From Citrus sinensis (Eukaryota; Streptophyta; Magnoliopsida; Sapindales; Rutaceae): a DNA stretch of 64,000 bases. The notes below the pieces were generated by a model. The model was not told the DNA's origin, ran no database searches, and saw nothing but the letters and a program-made list of their open reading frames with translations. Shown here piece after piece: positions 34,189 through 47,429 of this stretch. Location of the stretch: positions 49,765,501-49,829,500 of the forward strand of contig NC_068558.1 in NCBI RefSeq assembly GCF_022201045.2, given 5' to 3'. The position numbers and the translations under genes were made by a program. Within the stretch, counting starts at the first letter, position 1. The number at the start of each line of letters is the position of its first letter.

Positions 34189-36240
34189 ATGGGGAAAGCC
34201 AAAAAGGCTCCTAAATTTGCCGCCATGAAGAAGATCATCACCAAAAGAGCTATAAAAAAGTATTTGACCTTTTTTTTTCCCACATTTTTACCTTTACTCA
34301 GTATGCTTCATTACTATTATAATTGGTAAATCCTACATTGACTTTTTTTTTTTTTTTAATTTGTTGTCATTATTATAAAATTGTTGTATTCAGTTACAAA
34401 GAGGATGTTTTGAATCCCAACAAGAAAGACCTTACTAAGGAAAAGATGCCAAGAAATGTGTAAGCCTCCACTCTACTTATCCTATAAGAATTTACTCTTT
34501 ATTTGCTATTTATTTGATTTTGTTAATGCATATAAAAGATAATATAACTAATTGTAATTATTGTACCTGAATTAGGCCTAATGTTTCTTCGGCACTTTTC
34601 TTCACACACAACACTGCCTTGGGACCGCCTTACCGGGTCTTGGTGGATACCAACTTTATTAATTTCTCCATCCAGAATAAAGTAAGCAGAACTTGTTCTA
34701 TTTTGTTTTACTCAGTTTTTGCTTTACTAATGTTCATGCCTTAACTTTAATTGGGAGAATTAACTTTCTGTTCTGTCTTCTACTTTGTATAGTTGGATTT
34801 GGAGAAGGGAATGATGGACTGCTTATATGCGAAATGTGAGTTTTATTAATCAAATATATTTGAATTATGTACTTTATTGTTTCCTTTTGTTCTCGGTATA
34901 AGTATTATCTTATTGTTTATACTAATTCTCCGCCCCTTTTGACCTAAAGGCACTCCTTGTATTACGGATTGTGTGATGGCAGAGCTTGAGAAGCTAGGTC
35001 AGAAGTACCGAGTAGCTCTGAGGTATCTTTCTTAGCAATTTACTACTCTGCATGTCTGGCTACTTTATGTTCGGTGTTCTCACTTGCATTATGGTGTCAG
35101 GTGGTTCCCAAGCTATCGGATGCTTTGTTTCCATATGTTTTTATTGTTGGTCATAAATCCTTGTGCACTAACCATGTATTAGATTTTTTTCATTTTTAAA
35201 AAGTGAAAATTAATTTGTATTCTGCCTATATTAGGATTGCTAAGGATCCTCGTTTTGAGAGATTACCCTGTACTCATAAAGGGACCTATGCTGATGATTG
35301 TCTTGTTGAAAGAGTTACTCAGGTATGAATAGATCCTTATACATGCTATGCATTAGTTTTGTAGTTGATACGTAGGGGTAAATTAAGTGTCCTTGAATCC
35401 AAAAATTACATCATTTTTTGGAATCACGAGTCTTTTAGGAGAAAATTTTCCATTGATGAAAAAGCACTTCAGATTTGTGCTCTAACTGTTTTTGAATATT
35501 AATTAATGATGAAATATGAGCTCAATGCTAAGAGTCCTGCTGCAAATGCTTTGGTGTTTCAATGTGTAATTCAACTGTTATGACCCTGCTAAGAACATTT
35601 CATCGGTCTTGTTACGGTGTAATGACATGCTTACGTTGTTTCAGGTCTTAGTATGTCTCTTAGAAAATTAGCATTGTCATATTTTTAAATAATTGAATAC
35701 ATGCTTCTTGTCTATTATCGTTTTAGTTATTGTTACTGGTTTCCAGCCAAATCATAACCAATTTAACTTTGTATTTGAAGAAGGAAGTCCATTGCCCTTC
35801 AGTATTTTTCTTTATCAGTTTCTTGCAACTAACATGTATGGTGTTGGAAACAGCATAAATGCTTCATAGTTGCTACATGTGATCGAGATCTGAAGCGAAG
35901 GATACGGAAGGTAAGATCAACTGACTTGTATTTGGGCACTGCATTTCATGATATTGGAATCCAGTAAATAACAAAGTTCGTTTTTTGGTAGGTTCCCGGA
36001 GTGCCTATCATGTACATAACCCGGCACAAGTATTCAATTGAGCGGCTGCCAGAGGCAACAGTTGGTGGAGGTATGCTGAAGCTATAGCTGTAATTGTGTT
36101 ATTGGTTGAAAATAGTGGTTCATTAGAAGTGGTGACTTCTGAGTTGTAATTGTATTGAGTTGTTTTCTGTTTCTTTCTTTTGTGTGTATGTGTATCAATG
36201 TGAAATTTATTTGTGTTTTGGTGCAGCTCCAAGAATTTGA
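34189..36240 (+). CDS. FCF1: rRNA-processing protein FCF1 (PIN domain, UTP24)
   Basis: Nine exons: 34189-34259, 34394-34459, 34576-34681, 34793-34835, 34950-35022, 35235-35322, 35854-35910, 35992-36070 and 36227-36240, all GT..AG, giving 198 residues. FCF1/UTP24 is an essential nucleolar U3 snoRNP endonuclease that cuts pre-18S rRNA. The PIN domain is intact: [10 protein letters not shown] (D70), VMAELEKLG (E107), TYADDCLV (D140/D141), [12 protein letters not shown] (D159, D161). The basic N-terminus [15 protein letters not shown] and the C-terminus GGAPRI match plant FCF1. It is the only plus-strand host gene in the window. Exon phases close exactly (597 coding bases including stop), so the model is firm. 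From memory it matches At2g46230. Confidence 0.96.
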
Positions 36241-36978
36241 TAATGGGAGGAGGATCATTCAATTGAGAATCATCTGTGCTGCTGTCCTAACTCAATGTTG
36301 AGCCTTAAGATGTTCTAAATATTAGAACTTTTGCGTAGGAATGATGATAGCTCGATGAAATGATGTGTGTATCAGTATTGTGATTGAGGCACTTATTTTG
36401 TGCCTTGTGTAATTCTATTAATGATATTTTTCCTACTAAATATTCCCAGTTTTCATTCTGTCGTTTATATCCCGTCAGCCAATCGCGATGAAAAAAGCAA
36501 TATTTGTATGTTTGTTGGGACTTCGTTGTCCCTCCCGCAGATTCATTGATTAATTTATGTTTTCAATGATGCTAATGCCTTGCCTACCATGGAGATGGGA
36601 GGACATAATAGAAGTTAAATGAGGAATTACTGTGACAGCTGGTTGAACCACCAATTTTTGGTATTTGAAACCTAACAAACATTCATTGAAAGATTGATTG
36701 TATAGATGCTTGTTCTGAGTTCCCTCCTTTACAAACCTTCATGCCCATTTTCATTACAACTGAAGTGTACCACCAGATCCGAAATGAAAAAAACTAGTAT
36801 ACATTTGCCATTCATCGACATGGCCAGAAGGATGCGGTTAAGTTACATACAAAACCCACACATATCCTTTCTGGCAAAAATTAGACCAGAGGGGAGAGAA
36901 ATCAAAAATTAAAAGAATCATCTAATCAAAACTACTTTGAAAGATGCCAGCTGCCAAAGAATCAAATGGACTCTAGAA
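36241..36978. other. Convergent 3' flanks of FCF1 and the glycosyltransferase gene
   Basis: FCF1 is read rightward and the next gene leftward, so both 3' UTRs lie here. AATGATATTT near 36418 may be part of the FCF1 poly(A) region. No gene was seen in between. Confidence 0.4.
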
Positions 36979-39900
36979 TCATTGATGTAATATTGTTGTT
37001 GAGTTCGAATTTTCCGTCTCTTCTGGTGGAGGTTTCACATATTTTCCTATTACTTTTTGGCGTCTCTTTCTCTTTTGTCTGGTTTGTTTGTCTTTACTTT
37101 GCTGCTTCCTTTTCTCCTTTAGCTTATTCCGAAGATGCCTTTCTTTCTCAAATACACCTTGCCAAACGACCTCACCTGTTGACGGCCATAACCACCGTCT
37201 TCTAGGGTGATCAGAATCTGCCTCCTCGGCCATGTCCTCATCCATGCTTTTTAAAGTGCTGTATGAGAACCATCTGACCCACATTTGACCTCTCCGACTC
37301 TTAAACTTGTGTTGCTCTTGCATTGCACCAGTCTCAGGGTTCACATATACCATCCGTCTTGCACTGTGATAAGCCCAGACATTTACAAGTAGCTCAAGCA
37401 GGCGTGAGTAACAATGTTTGTCCTGCAAGGACCATAAGATACGTAAAATAATCCCACTGATTGAGAGAAATGTTCTAGTAACAAAACTGAAGATTCACAT
37501 GAATTTATCTTAAAACGACAGGTTTTGAGAGGTGGGTAACTTCAATCCTAGACAATAATAAAGTCTCCCAATAAGGGAAAACATATATCTATATCTATAT
37601 ATATGGATAGATAGATATACATATAGATATAGATATAGATAGATAGATAGATGGGCGCAAAAACAACTTCCCATTCAGAACATAAGTCTTATGATATCAA
37701 GTGGAAGCAAGTAACCTTAGATAAACTCAGATAACAGCGGCCACTTTCATGGTGCTCATCATACATTTGTGCATCCAAGGCATCCACAAACATCCTGCAA
37801 AAGAGACAAATAATAGATTGAGAATATAATGAATATTTTCTGATACCAGCAAAAGGTTAAATCATATATTATAGAGAAGCCCACAAGTGGTAAAATGCAC
37901 CTTGAAAACATAACAAACTCTAGGAAGGACCTTGTTGGCAAAACCCAACTCTGCATGACAGACCATGTATCCCCATCTTGAGGCATGAGGGGTAGAAATT
38001 CCAACTCATGCTTTATGCCATACATCCTCTTCAGAGACTCGGAAAAAGTAACCCTTCAAACCATTAATAGAATGGAGAAACCAAGTCAAGTATCCAGACA
38101 GCAGATAAAGAAACAAAATTTATACACAGTTGTGATATTTACAGCTCTTACTTGCAATTTCCAGCATTTATGGCATCACAAAATGACCAAAAATCCTGTC
38201 GCAAAGGGTTTCTCGAATCCACATCCATCCGAACCCAAAAGTAGAGTGCGTCGCCATGCCTTCGCGCTTGGATAGCATCTACCAAAGCATTTTCAGCGAT
38301 CCTAGACAATGATACCTGTTTAAACCCCAGAATTAGAATGAAAATAAAAGAGATCAAGAACACATTAAAAAAAAAAATTATGTAACTGCTTCCAGCCCTA
38401 AGAAAACCCAAAAGGTGTGGGGTCATCAATCCTGACAGAATAATTTGAGCAGGTCTTGATTTAATCTCCAGAAACTTCTCTTAACTTGTTTCTCAAAATC
38501 TCCAGAAACATCTCAAATTATCATAAATGAGGATAGTGGCCAAGCTTCAGAAACTGAATGATTTAACAAATATATGTATTTTGTGAATTCTGAACTGCAA
38601 AATGCAAAGATACCGCATTTTAAACTGTAATCTTAGATGCAGCAATTGATCTATGTAATGGCAATAAAAGATCTATTTTCTCTCGGCCACAAGGCAGCAG
38701 ATTTGGGCCACACACAGCAAAACTTCACCCTGCTGCTTTCACATTGATATAAAAGGACATGGAAACACACCTTGTTGGCTGTTGCTCTCCAGGACTGAAA
38801 CCCTATCCAGGCATTCTTGTGTAAACGGTCAATCCGGTTTGCAATTGCAAAAAAGGCTCCATATTCACCAAGGATGTCTCGGTAGTAAGGGTTATTAAGA
38901 AGTGGCAGACGGGAGGGTGCATCAACATCATCTCTTCTAGGTCTGCGGCCTTTGGAGGACTGCAATCATACAGTCTGTGTAGTTAAGATGATTGGCAAAA
39001 GTGCATATTTTAAATTATTTCATGAATATAAAGGGTAACAAGTTTAAGAAAATAAAAAACAAAATCAAGCCCAAAAGAAATGCTGCGAGTTAGAATTGCA
39101 AAAGCATGTGTAACTCACATGGATAATAATCAGTAACTGCAAGGGAAAGAGTATACAACCTTTTGTGTCATAAAACTTTCGGTATTACTAACATGGGTAA
39201 TAATCAATAATTGCAAAAGCACGTAAAACGAATTCAAGGACAGTTAAAAGTTTCTAATTTACAATCTCAAAGCATGTAGAATTCAAATAAAATTGTATAA
39301 AAGGATGTCACAATATGCTTGCTAGCTCACCAATCCAATTCCACGATAGAGCGATCTATGGTGCAGAAAAGGCCAGGTTCCTTCCCCAAGGTAAGGTTCA
39401 TAAATGCACAATGGTTGACCAGTCCTTTCTAGCTCCCCTTCATCCCTTTCATGCAAATCATTTTTAGCTCGATCAGCCCTTTTGGCACTTCGATACACTT
39501 CGTCCCATGTTCCATGAGATTGATCAATTCTATCTTTTAACTGCATAAAATTCCTAAGAATGTGAAATTTCACAAAGGAACGGCTCAAGTAATAGAGTCC
39601 AGCAGGAAATTTTCAACCTCAAAATATTAAAGACTCATCACTGCCACTGCAATCTTACCTCTTCTTCTTCTCTTCTCTTTCTAACATTGAGCATCTCAAT
39701 ATCTTTTTCTTCCTTCCAGATGTCATATAAAAATGAGTCATCAGTTTCAGGCACAGGAAGATAGCTGTCTCTTTCAGTATGGTTCGACTGCAGCAGCTCA
39801 ATCTGGTTTAAAAATCTGTTACTTCTTGAAGTTCTATCTTCATGTGTTGAATTTAGAAAAGCTTCAAATAGATGCCATTGCCATTCTTCTTTCAATTTGG

Positions 39901-42900
39901 GAGAAAGTTCTTTGATAGACTTGGGGAATGCAACTTCTGATGGCAGCTTGAGAACATTTTCAAGCAGCATAGCATAACCTTCAATAGTTTCCAAAGCCAT
40001 CAGGTTCTTAACAGAACGTCTTCCTATTGAGGCAATATTGCGAGCAAAAGGTGATATTTTCCCATTTGTAATCACTTGCAATATAATGTGTGTAAGAGCT
40101 TTAATATTTTCTTTAGGGAAAAGATAGCCATTCACCCTGTCGTCAACCTAATTGTTATTGCCAACACAGTTAGTACCTTCTCTTACGAAACGAAAATTTG
40201 AAGCATAAGATGATTCAGAGAAAAATAGTTGTAAGACAAACAAATTAATTCACGGAAAGATTTTACTCCACCAACTAATTCTTAAATGTGTACCAAATTG
40301 ATCTTCCATATTTGCGGTAAGTTCAGAATGACAGGGAAGATGTTATGTGTCTTCCAGCCAATTCATTTGAAATGCATTCACTTAAAGCAGGTTATCGCTT
40401 TAGATGTCAAGTTCCAAAGGCAGGAAGTATCTCTTGATGTTTTCAGGTTTGGTTAGGACAAAAATTTTGGGAGACCATAAAGCCTACGTGGGCAATCAAG
40501 AAAGAGAATGCCAAAGAATGACCAAAGCCAATATGAAGCGTAATGGATTAGTGACAGCATAAGGATTGAAATAATGGAAAATGCAAGAGAAGCTATAGCG
40601 CCAGCAAAGAGAAGCAATTTATAGTTGAAATCCAAGATGCCATAAGATCATGAAGATTAACAAGAAATAGTTTGAGATTGAGAAAAGGACATAATGCCCC
40701 AACTTATAAGTTAAGCCCAGATTATGAGTCACCTGAAAAACAAAACAAAAATAAAATAAAGAAAAAGAAGGGCACAATTTGACTATTTGACACTTTTCTA
40801 AATCTAGGAGAGCCTATGACTACCTTTTCTGTTAACATGTATCTGCTTCTAATTTCAAATGTTAGTTACATCAGAGAAAATATAACCGATGACAATCTTT
40901 ATAAAATACTGAAGAAATAAACCATACATATTTTCTGATGTTGGAGAGGTCTGGGGCTATGATTGGTTTCCTGAAGCACAAAGCTTTCACCAAAATCTCA
41001 GGAAAAGTTTGCTCCTCGAGGAAAGATCCATATATCACAACATCAGCTGTGTTAAGAACACTGTCAACATCTCCTTCAGCAGCTATGTGCTTCACAACTC
41101 CAAGAGGGTAATGAAGGTTATGAGCAATGGCCTGAGGGTAACCGGAAATTATTGGAACTTGGTTAATATAATAGAAAATTGGAGAAAACTATATACAATT
41201 AACTTGAACCATAGTCTTGAGCATAAGTAGATAAAGCCATACCTCAATGACCACACTATAATTACTAGTTGAATCCCCGCTTAAAATCATAACCTTGATG
41301 GGAGAATTTGATTCATTTTCTACAGAGACCTCCGAAAAAAGTGGTAAAAGCGCACGCAAAATAAGGGCATGCTCCAGCCATAACCCCCTGTACATAAATT
41401 GAGTTCCTACAATTGCAATGACAAGATCATCAGGCTTAAAGCCCATCTTGACACGTACAGTATCGTTGTACAAATCCATATTAGTATCTGCTTCCCATGC
41501 TTTAGCAGGAGAACCCGGAATAACATAATAGTTTCCGGCATCAAATGCAGAGTACATCATCTGTAGAGAGCACAAAGAAATGAAATGATTGGAAATACAT
41601 CCCAACTTCTGAAACCAGTCAAACAAGCATGAGCATTAATGTAACTACAGTTATACAAACAACACAATGATTAATATCAAAGAGACATAAAACTGCCTAA
41701 ATGATTATTTATATCCCTTTCACTCTGTTCATGAAAACTATATCCCAATATGTCATTTAAGAAATTTAACCAGCATCCACAAAACCAAACATTCACGAGC
41801 AGTTATTACCGGCAAGACATAGTCTGGGAAGACAACCACAGTTGCACGGTTGAAAACTTTTTTCCAATCATTTAAAAGCTCAAGTTGACCACTTGAAGCA
41901 TAGTTTCTTGCACGAGTAGCAAGTGTTCCTTCATGGATGGTCCATACGAGAGGAAGAGATTTGAAAGGTTCCTGCATGATACTGTAACAAGTAAAATCAA
42001 TGATGTTAACTGACAGACATCTTAATGACAACTACTGCCTAGAACGAAGCAACTTAAGTTCTGACAGGTCAATGTATCATCTGATCCGAAGAAAGTGAGT
42101 CTCTAACATTAGTATTCAAATAACCTTATCATAAAATTTCATCGAATTGCATAATGAAAACTTAATGGAGTTCGAAAAGAACATTCAAGAACATAACTAT
42201 TTAAACATAAATGGAAGAAACTGAATCTTTGTCTTAGAGCCAAGACATCCTTATATGGACGGTTACGGTAAAGTAATTTAAAAGAGGAAGAAAACCAAGA
42301 ACTTAGTAAGATTGAAATTTTGGGAGTTCAAAATAATATTCTTAATGAAATTTTGGGAGCTCAAAATAATATTCTTACTTAGAAATGACAACCTTTGCTT
42401 CAAGTGAGTTCACAAGTATACCATCATAGCTGCAAGATAACAGATATCACAAAAAATTGTTAAAACCAATAAACCAACCACAGCCAATCATTTCAAACTA
42501 GATACGAAAAGCATCATGCATCATTGCAGAATCAACCCCCTGGTAAAACTAAATGAGAGTAATCAATTAAACAACTTGTACAATATTAAGATAAGATGTG
42601 TAGTAGTCCTAATGGTCCATTCAGAAAAGATGGATTTTCAAATAAAAGAAAATATCTGAGTAAAGCATATAAAGTCTCAAAACATCAAATTATCTGTAGA
42701 TGGTGCTGATATACAAACTTTCAAAATGAAAGGATTTCTTGGAAGTGGTTAGATCTTGACTTCAACAGTGATACAACTTCCAGTGATAACTCACAAAAAT
42801 GTTGGGGGAGAAAGATACAACTAATGGTGAGGATTGCAAAGGCATTTCCTATAAGTACAACAATTGAACATACTGCTCCTCTACTAACTGGAGTGGAAGA

Positions 42901-44024
42901 CCCTCATTGGTTTTCTTCCAACGATATCTAGCTAACATCTAAGTCTTAACTTCAGAACATATTCCAGACTTATAAACAGGATTCACATACTTTAGCCAAT
43001 TGACAAAAGATGCCTTCTCCCGACCAGTTTGAAGAATGGCAACTGGAACTCCTATGTTTCTCCAAACCTCATGTGCTCGGCCATCTTCAAGGGAGTACAC
43101 CTGCCGAAAAAAAATCGTTAAGATGAATTTATTTATCCCAGAGAGCAAGATAGAAGCAATTGAGTATTAACTAAGTTGGTCTAAATGACGATATCCCATG
43201 TAAAGAATACAAGACTCATAGCTACAGACGAGCAAGATAGAAGCAATTGAGTATTAACTAAGTCGGTCTAAATGAACGATATCCCATGTAAAGAATACAA
43301 GACTCATAGCTACAGACTTCATTCAACAACCGAGTTAAGCTTAACAAGAAGCTGAAACAGATGCAGCCTGCAGATTAGTGTCATTACCTGAATTGCATAA
43401 CCAATCTCTCGTAATGCAATTGCAATAGTCACCATTTGCAATTGCTGTGGATCAATCAGCAGATCGGGAAACACCTTGAAAAAGAAATCCAAGTCAAAAC
43501 AAGCAAAACGGTAGCCCAATGAAGCACATAAAAATTCAGTAAAAACAAACGTGAGCTAGTAATCAAGAAATACTGACCAATGCTAGCTGGGGCTTTCTGT
43601 AACCAAAACGGTGTAGTTTCCTGTGGAAAACAGAAGTCAAATTGACATCTTTATCTTCACTTTGAAATTTCTCCATAAGCTTTAAAGGCAAAAATGTAAC
43701 TTCCTCTCCAAAATCCAACAGACCCATCTCCTTCAAGAACATCAAATCTGCAGGGACTTTATCAAAATCCCGCAACGACCCTTGAGATTCATCCATCACT
43801 GTCACTGACCCAGGTAAAAACAGCTGAAAAATAACCACAAAGAACAAGAAAACAGCCACAGTGCAAATCCATAGTAGATAATCGAGCTTCTTGAAAAACA
43901 AGAAACGTGAGAATCTCGATCTGTTTCTTTGCAGGAACGAGTGTTGCCTCTCAGTTCTCGACGAGGACCGGCCAAGATTGTCCCTTTTCAATGGAACCAC
44001 AAGCCCACTCTCCAAAGAACCCAT
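36979..44024 (-). CDS. GT4-like glycosyltransferase, type II membrane protein (At4g01210/At5g04480-like)
   Basis: Fourteen exons, 1038 residues: 43578-44024, 43388-43474, 42991-43100, 42379-42429, 41810-41981, 41243-41560, 40928-41131, 39659-40147, 39331-39540, 38771-38959, 38152-38315, 37901-38053, 37716-37794 and 36979-37422. All junctions are GT..AG with consistent phase. A membrane anchor lies at residues 49-71 after a basic cytosolic tail, as in Golgi type II enzymes. The central region (about 140-510) is a GT-B fold of the GT4/glycosyltransferase-1 type, with WTIHEGTLATRA, IVGTQFMYRG and the nucleotide-sugar segment VVIYGSFLEEQTFPEILVKAL. The C-terminal third is family-specific, with SWRATANKVSLSR, and ends in a strongly basic KEKRKQQSKDKQ tract. 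Donor and acceptor substrates are unknown to me. Confidence 0.93.
37587..37652. repeat. TATC/GATA microsatellite in an intron
   Basis: Alternating TATATC, GATA and ATAG units form a simple repeat within the last intron of the glycosyltransferase gene. Confidence 0.85.
42313..42378. repeat. 33-bp tandem duplication at an exon 4 splice donor
   Basis: Two copies (42313-42345 and 42346-42378) differ at two bases. Copy 2 ends in the minus-strand donor GTAAG of glycosyltransferase exon 4; the equivalent place in copy 1 reads TTAAG and so lacks a donor. Confidence 0.75.
43143..43317. repeat. 87/88-bp tandem duplication in an intron
   Basis: Two adjacent near-identical copies (43143-43229 and 43230-43317), differing by one substitution and one inserted base, lie in the intron between glycosyltransferase exons 2 and 3. 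High identity indicates a recent event. Confidence 0.85.
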
Positions 44025-46703
44025 TTTATTACATTTCCATCAAAAACAAAACATGCAAATCAAGAAAAGCAAGAAGGCCAGGGAAGACTGTCAATCAAAA
44101 ACGGAATCTTTGTAAATTAATGTAGAGATTGGAGAGTGTATGGAGCTTGACAAATGAGTAAGATGACGTGGCGGGTGACTGTCTTGGGTTTGTTGTCACT
44201 TGTCAATGAGAGGCCTAAACAAAATTTTAACAGATTTCACAAACCAAAGATTTGGATTTGGAAGAGCCACGGGATTTTTGTGAATCTTGAAAATGAAACA
44301 CCAGTGCTACCAACTACCATCGCTGCTTGCTCGCTCGCTTGCTTACGACCTACAAACTCGGTGGAAGAATCTAATATTCTCCAAATTAACTCGTGGGTTG
44401 TCTTTTTAAGTGTCTGATTGCTTTTGTTTATTTTTTTAGAAAAAACTAAATGAAAATTATTGTCGGTTATAATCATGTCTTTTTCAATAGGAGCTTGAAG
44501 GTACAGTAAGATGAACAATATTATGACGTTAATCGTTATATTTATATTTTTTTATTTTTTTATTATAAGATTCGAATTGTTATGATATGATTATTTAGGC
44601 AGAGTTTATTTACCTTGTAACTGTTGATAATGACGGGTGCTATAAATGTTTATCTGTTTAAAGCAAATTTAAAACTATTGATTAATTCTCAGTATAAGTA
44701 TAACTCTGCTGTGAGTCTAAAGCACGTGGAGCTGAATATAATGGAGCTGAACTATATATATATATATTTACGTCATATGCGTTACTAAGCTTTATTTATT
44801 TATTAGAAAATAGAACCGTGTTTCACGCGATTTTAAAAAAAATTAGTATTATTAATTTTTTTTATTTTATATTTAATAAAACTGATAAAAAAATATGAAT
44901 TGATTTTCTTTTAAAATGAGGCAATTTTATAAAAAAAATAAAAAAAGTTATTAGCCAGCAATACAAACAAAGAAGTAACGCAAGATAAAGAATAAAATGA
45001 GAGAATATATTATTAGAGTGATTTTATTCATTTCATTGTGTGTGTACAAAACAAAAAGATGAGCTCAACTTTTATAGTTACATAATCACTTTATAAAATT
45101 AATGAAAAATTATGGATTATAATTCCTTGTGAGATAGTGGGAGTTATAGGGAAACTAAAGGTTGCTAATGAGAGATAGTGAAGAGACTAAGAGATATATG
45201 TTATGAACATCCATATTTATTTTAATAAACTCATAACACTCTCCCTTGGATGTGGGAGTTATTGGGAAACTAAAGGTTGCTAATGAGAGATAATGAAGAG
45301 ATTAAGAGATATATGTTATGAACATCCACATTTATTTTAATAAACTCATAACACTCTCCCTTGGATGTTCATTACAAAGAATGTGCCTCATTAAAACTTC
45401 TACATAATTGTTATTGTGTAATAACAATCAAATTAATTATGAGAAGATGAAAAGTCAAATCTAAAAGAAAATTTCTCTATTTATTAGATAATAGAGAATA
45501 TACAAAGATGAAAAATAGTGATGCCACATCATCTCCTCAAGTCTCAGCTTTATATATATATATTTATTTATTTATTTTTATTGTGTGAGATTGGTCATGT
45601 GGGTTTACGATGATAGATCGCTTGTATTATATTGTTTGCATTGTATTAAAACATTAATTTTATGTTAATTTATGTTTAACTGTAATTTTTTATTGTATTA
45701 TACTATATTAAAAAAGGTAGCTAATAAAATAAAAGGTGTATAAAAAATAAACTCATGAGCCATGAGAGATAGAGTTTAAACAATATTCCATAACAATAAA
45801 ATTCATAATTTAGATATAGTTATTTAATTTTCATTATTTAACAAAATTTATATTTATTAAATATTAATTTATATTTAAATAAAAATTAATTTAAATAATA
45901 ATAATAATAATATAAGATGGAAATGAACCTAAATATAAATGATAATACATTATTTTACTTTTATTACATAAACTTATTTTAATTTTTCACTTTAAATACA
46001 TAAAATAAATTTATGAATTTTATGTTTAATAATTTATTATTTAAAAAATTAAATTTAAATTAAAAAACTACAGTCGACGTTAATGAATAAAAATAAATTT
46101 ATAGTTTAATGTCATATTGTTTTATAATATAATATAATTCATATTATAATATATAATTATATAGTAGTATTTTTTTTTGCAATGTCATATTAAATAATAC
46201 TATATTATAATATGATTATATTATATTCTAATAATTAATATATAGATATAAATTACATTATAGTTTAATATTATTAATAGTATAACATAATATTGTAATA
46301 TTTTATTATTTAATAATGGTACATTATTAATTTTTATAATATAAAAATTAATATCTAGACCCAATGATTTAATACTTAATTCCAAAAATTAACAATAAAA
46401 CTCTAAAAAATTAATAAATTTAAATAATATAAATTTAATTTTAACATTAATATAAAATAATATCATTTAATATAATTACAATTCATATTACACCAAATAT
46501 AGTATTGCATTACAATTTAATGTAATACGTCATAACGCAATATAATTAATACAGTATAATGTAATACAATATGTCAAACGCACTTTTAATAAATAAAAAA
46601 TATTTAACAGCTTAGACAACTTGAAGGATGCTCTTTAAGGGCTATCAAATTTTATGATAAATTAGAAAATTCCCTTTTATTTTATAATTTCTGAGTTCTA
46701 ATA
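44025..46703. other. Promoter of the glycosyltransferase gene and AT-rich intergenic DNA
   Basis: The first few hundred bases should contain the glycosyltransferase leader and promoter. From about 44520 to 46680 the DNA is extremely AT-rich with no coding frame. A 115-bp tandem duplication at 45138-45367 is listed separately. The TATGAACATCC...ACTCTCCCTTGGATG words near it resemble LTR-derived DNA, but I cannot define an LTR. Confidence 0.4.
45138..45367. repeat. 115-bp tandem duplication
   Basis: Copies at 45138-45252 and 45253-45367 differ at only a few bases. Each contains TGTTATGAACATCC and ACTCATAACACTCTCCC. Confidence 0.85.
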
Positions 46704-46712
46704 AATTAATAT

Positions 46713-46864
46713 GGACTCGGCTAGCTTACAGAATCTGTAAGCTACAGACTGCAGCATCAGCCGTTGGATCTGGTTGGATGTGGAGTGAGAAATTAAACCA
46801 TAGAAAATGGGACGGTGGGACGACGGGAGATGTTAGGTACAGAATCTGTACCATAGGCAGGTCC
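46713..46864. mobile_element. MULE-type MITE, copy 2 (152 bp)
   Basis: Flanked by an exact 9-base duplication AATTAATAT (46704-46712 and 46865-46873). It is the same length as the copy at 19573-19724, with about 14 mismatches by eye. End hairpins GCTTACAGA-A-TCTGTAAGC and GGTACAGA-A-TCTGTACC are both perfect here, so this copy is closer to the family consensus. Confidence 0.88.
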
Positions 46865-47357
46865 AATTAATATAATTCTGCAGTGCCAGCTAACACAATA
46901 TGCTTTCCTAATTTTGTCAATTCCTGTTTTCTTTTTGCCAATTATCAAATTCTTGTTGGCCAAATTTTGAACGATACTTTGGACAAACCCACAAGTAAAA
47001 AAAAAATTATTATTGATTCATTGTTTCCACCTGCGTTGTCAAGTGCGTTAAACTTAAAAAAAAAAAAAAAAAAAGCAATGTGTGTGCATCGGTCAAATTT
47101 GGGAGAAAATTAAAATCGAAGTGCAGCTAATCGGTTGTAAAAAATTATATTCAACTGAAATTGGAATTTTATAAACCGATAAAAAAATTTTTAAAAAATA
47201 TTTTGATTTAATGCTTCTTGCTCTACAAGTTTGTTGTACGATTGGATAATAAATTTTAGATTTACTGAAACTCGAAAATTGTTTTCTTCAATTTACCGCG
47301 GCCTGTGGGAGTCAAAACTATTAAAGCATATTTACTTTATAAATTGCAACAACACTT

Positions 47358-47429
47358 GAGTTTGTAGTCCAACGGTTAGACTAATTGCCTTCTAAGCAAT
47401 AGACAAAATTGATTCATTTGGCACAACAT
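47358..47429 (+). pseudogene. tRNA-like pseudogene (tRNA-Gly(UCC)-like body, anticodon read as UCU)
   Basis: TTTGTAGTCCAACGGTTAGA matches the D-arm/A-box region, and ATTGC-CTTCTAA-GCAAT forms a perfect 5-bp anticodon stem with a 7-base loop. By memory the body resembles plant tRNA-Gly(UCC), whose loop reads CTTCCAA; here the third anticodon base is changed so it would read UCU. The T arm is degenerate (AATTGATTC where GGTTCGACTCC is expected) and the acceptor stem does not pair, so it should be non-functional. Confidence 0.65.

Noticed and set aside
35495..35560. ATGATGA within an FCF1 intron, resembling a C/D snoRNA C box.
   Set aside because: No D box (CTGA) at a suitable distance and no flanking terminal stem were found.
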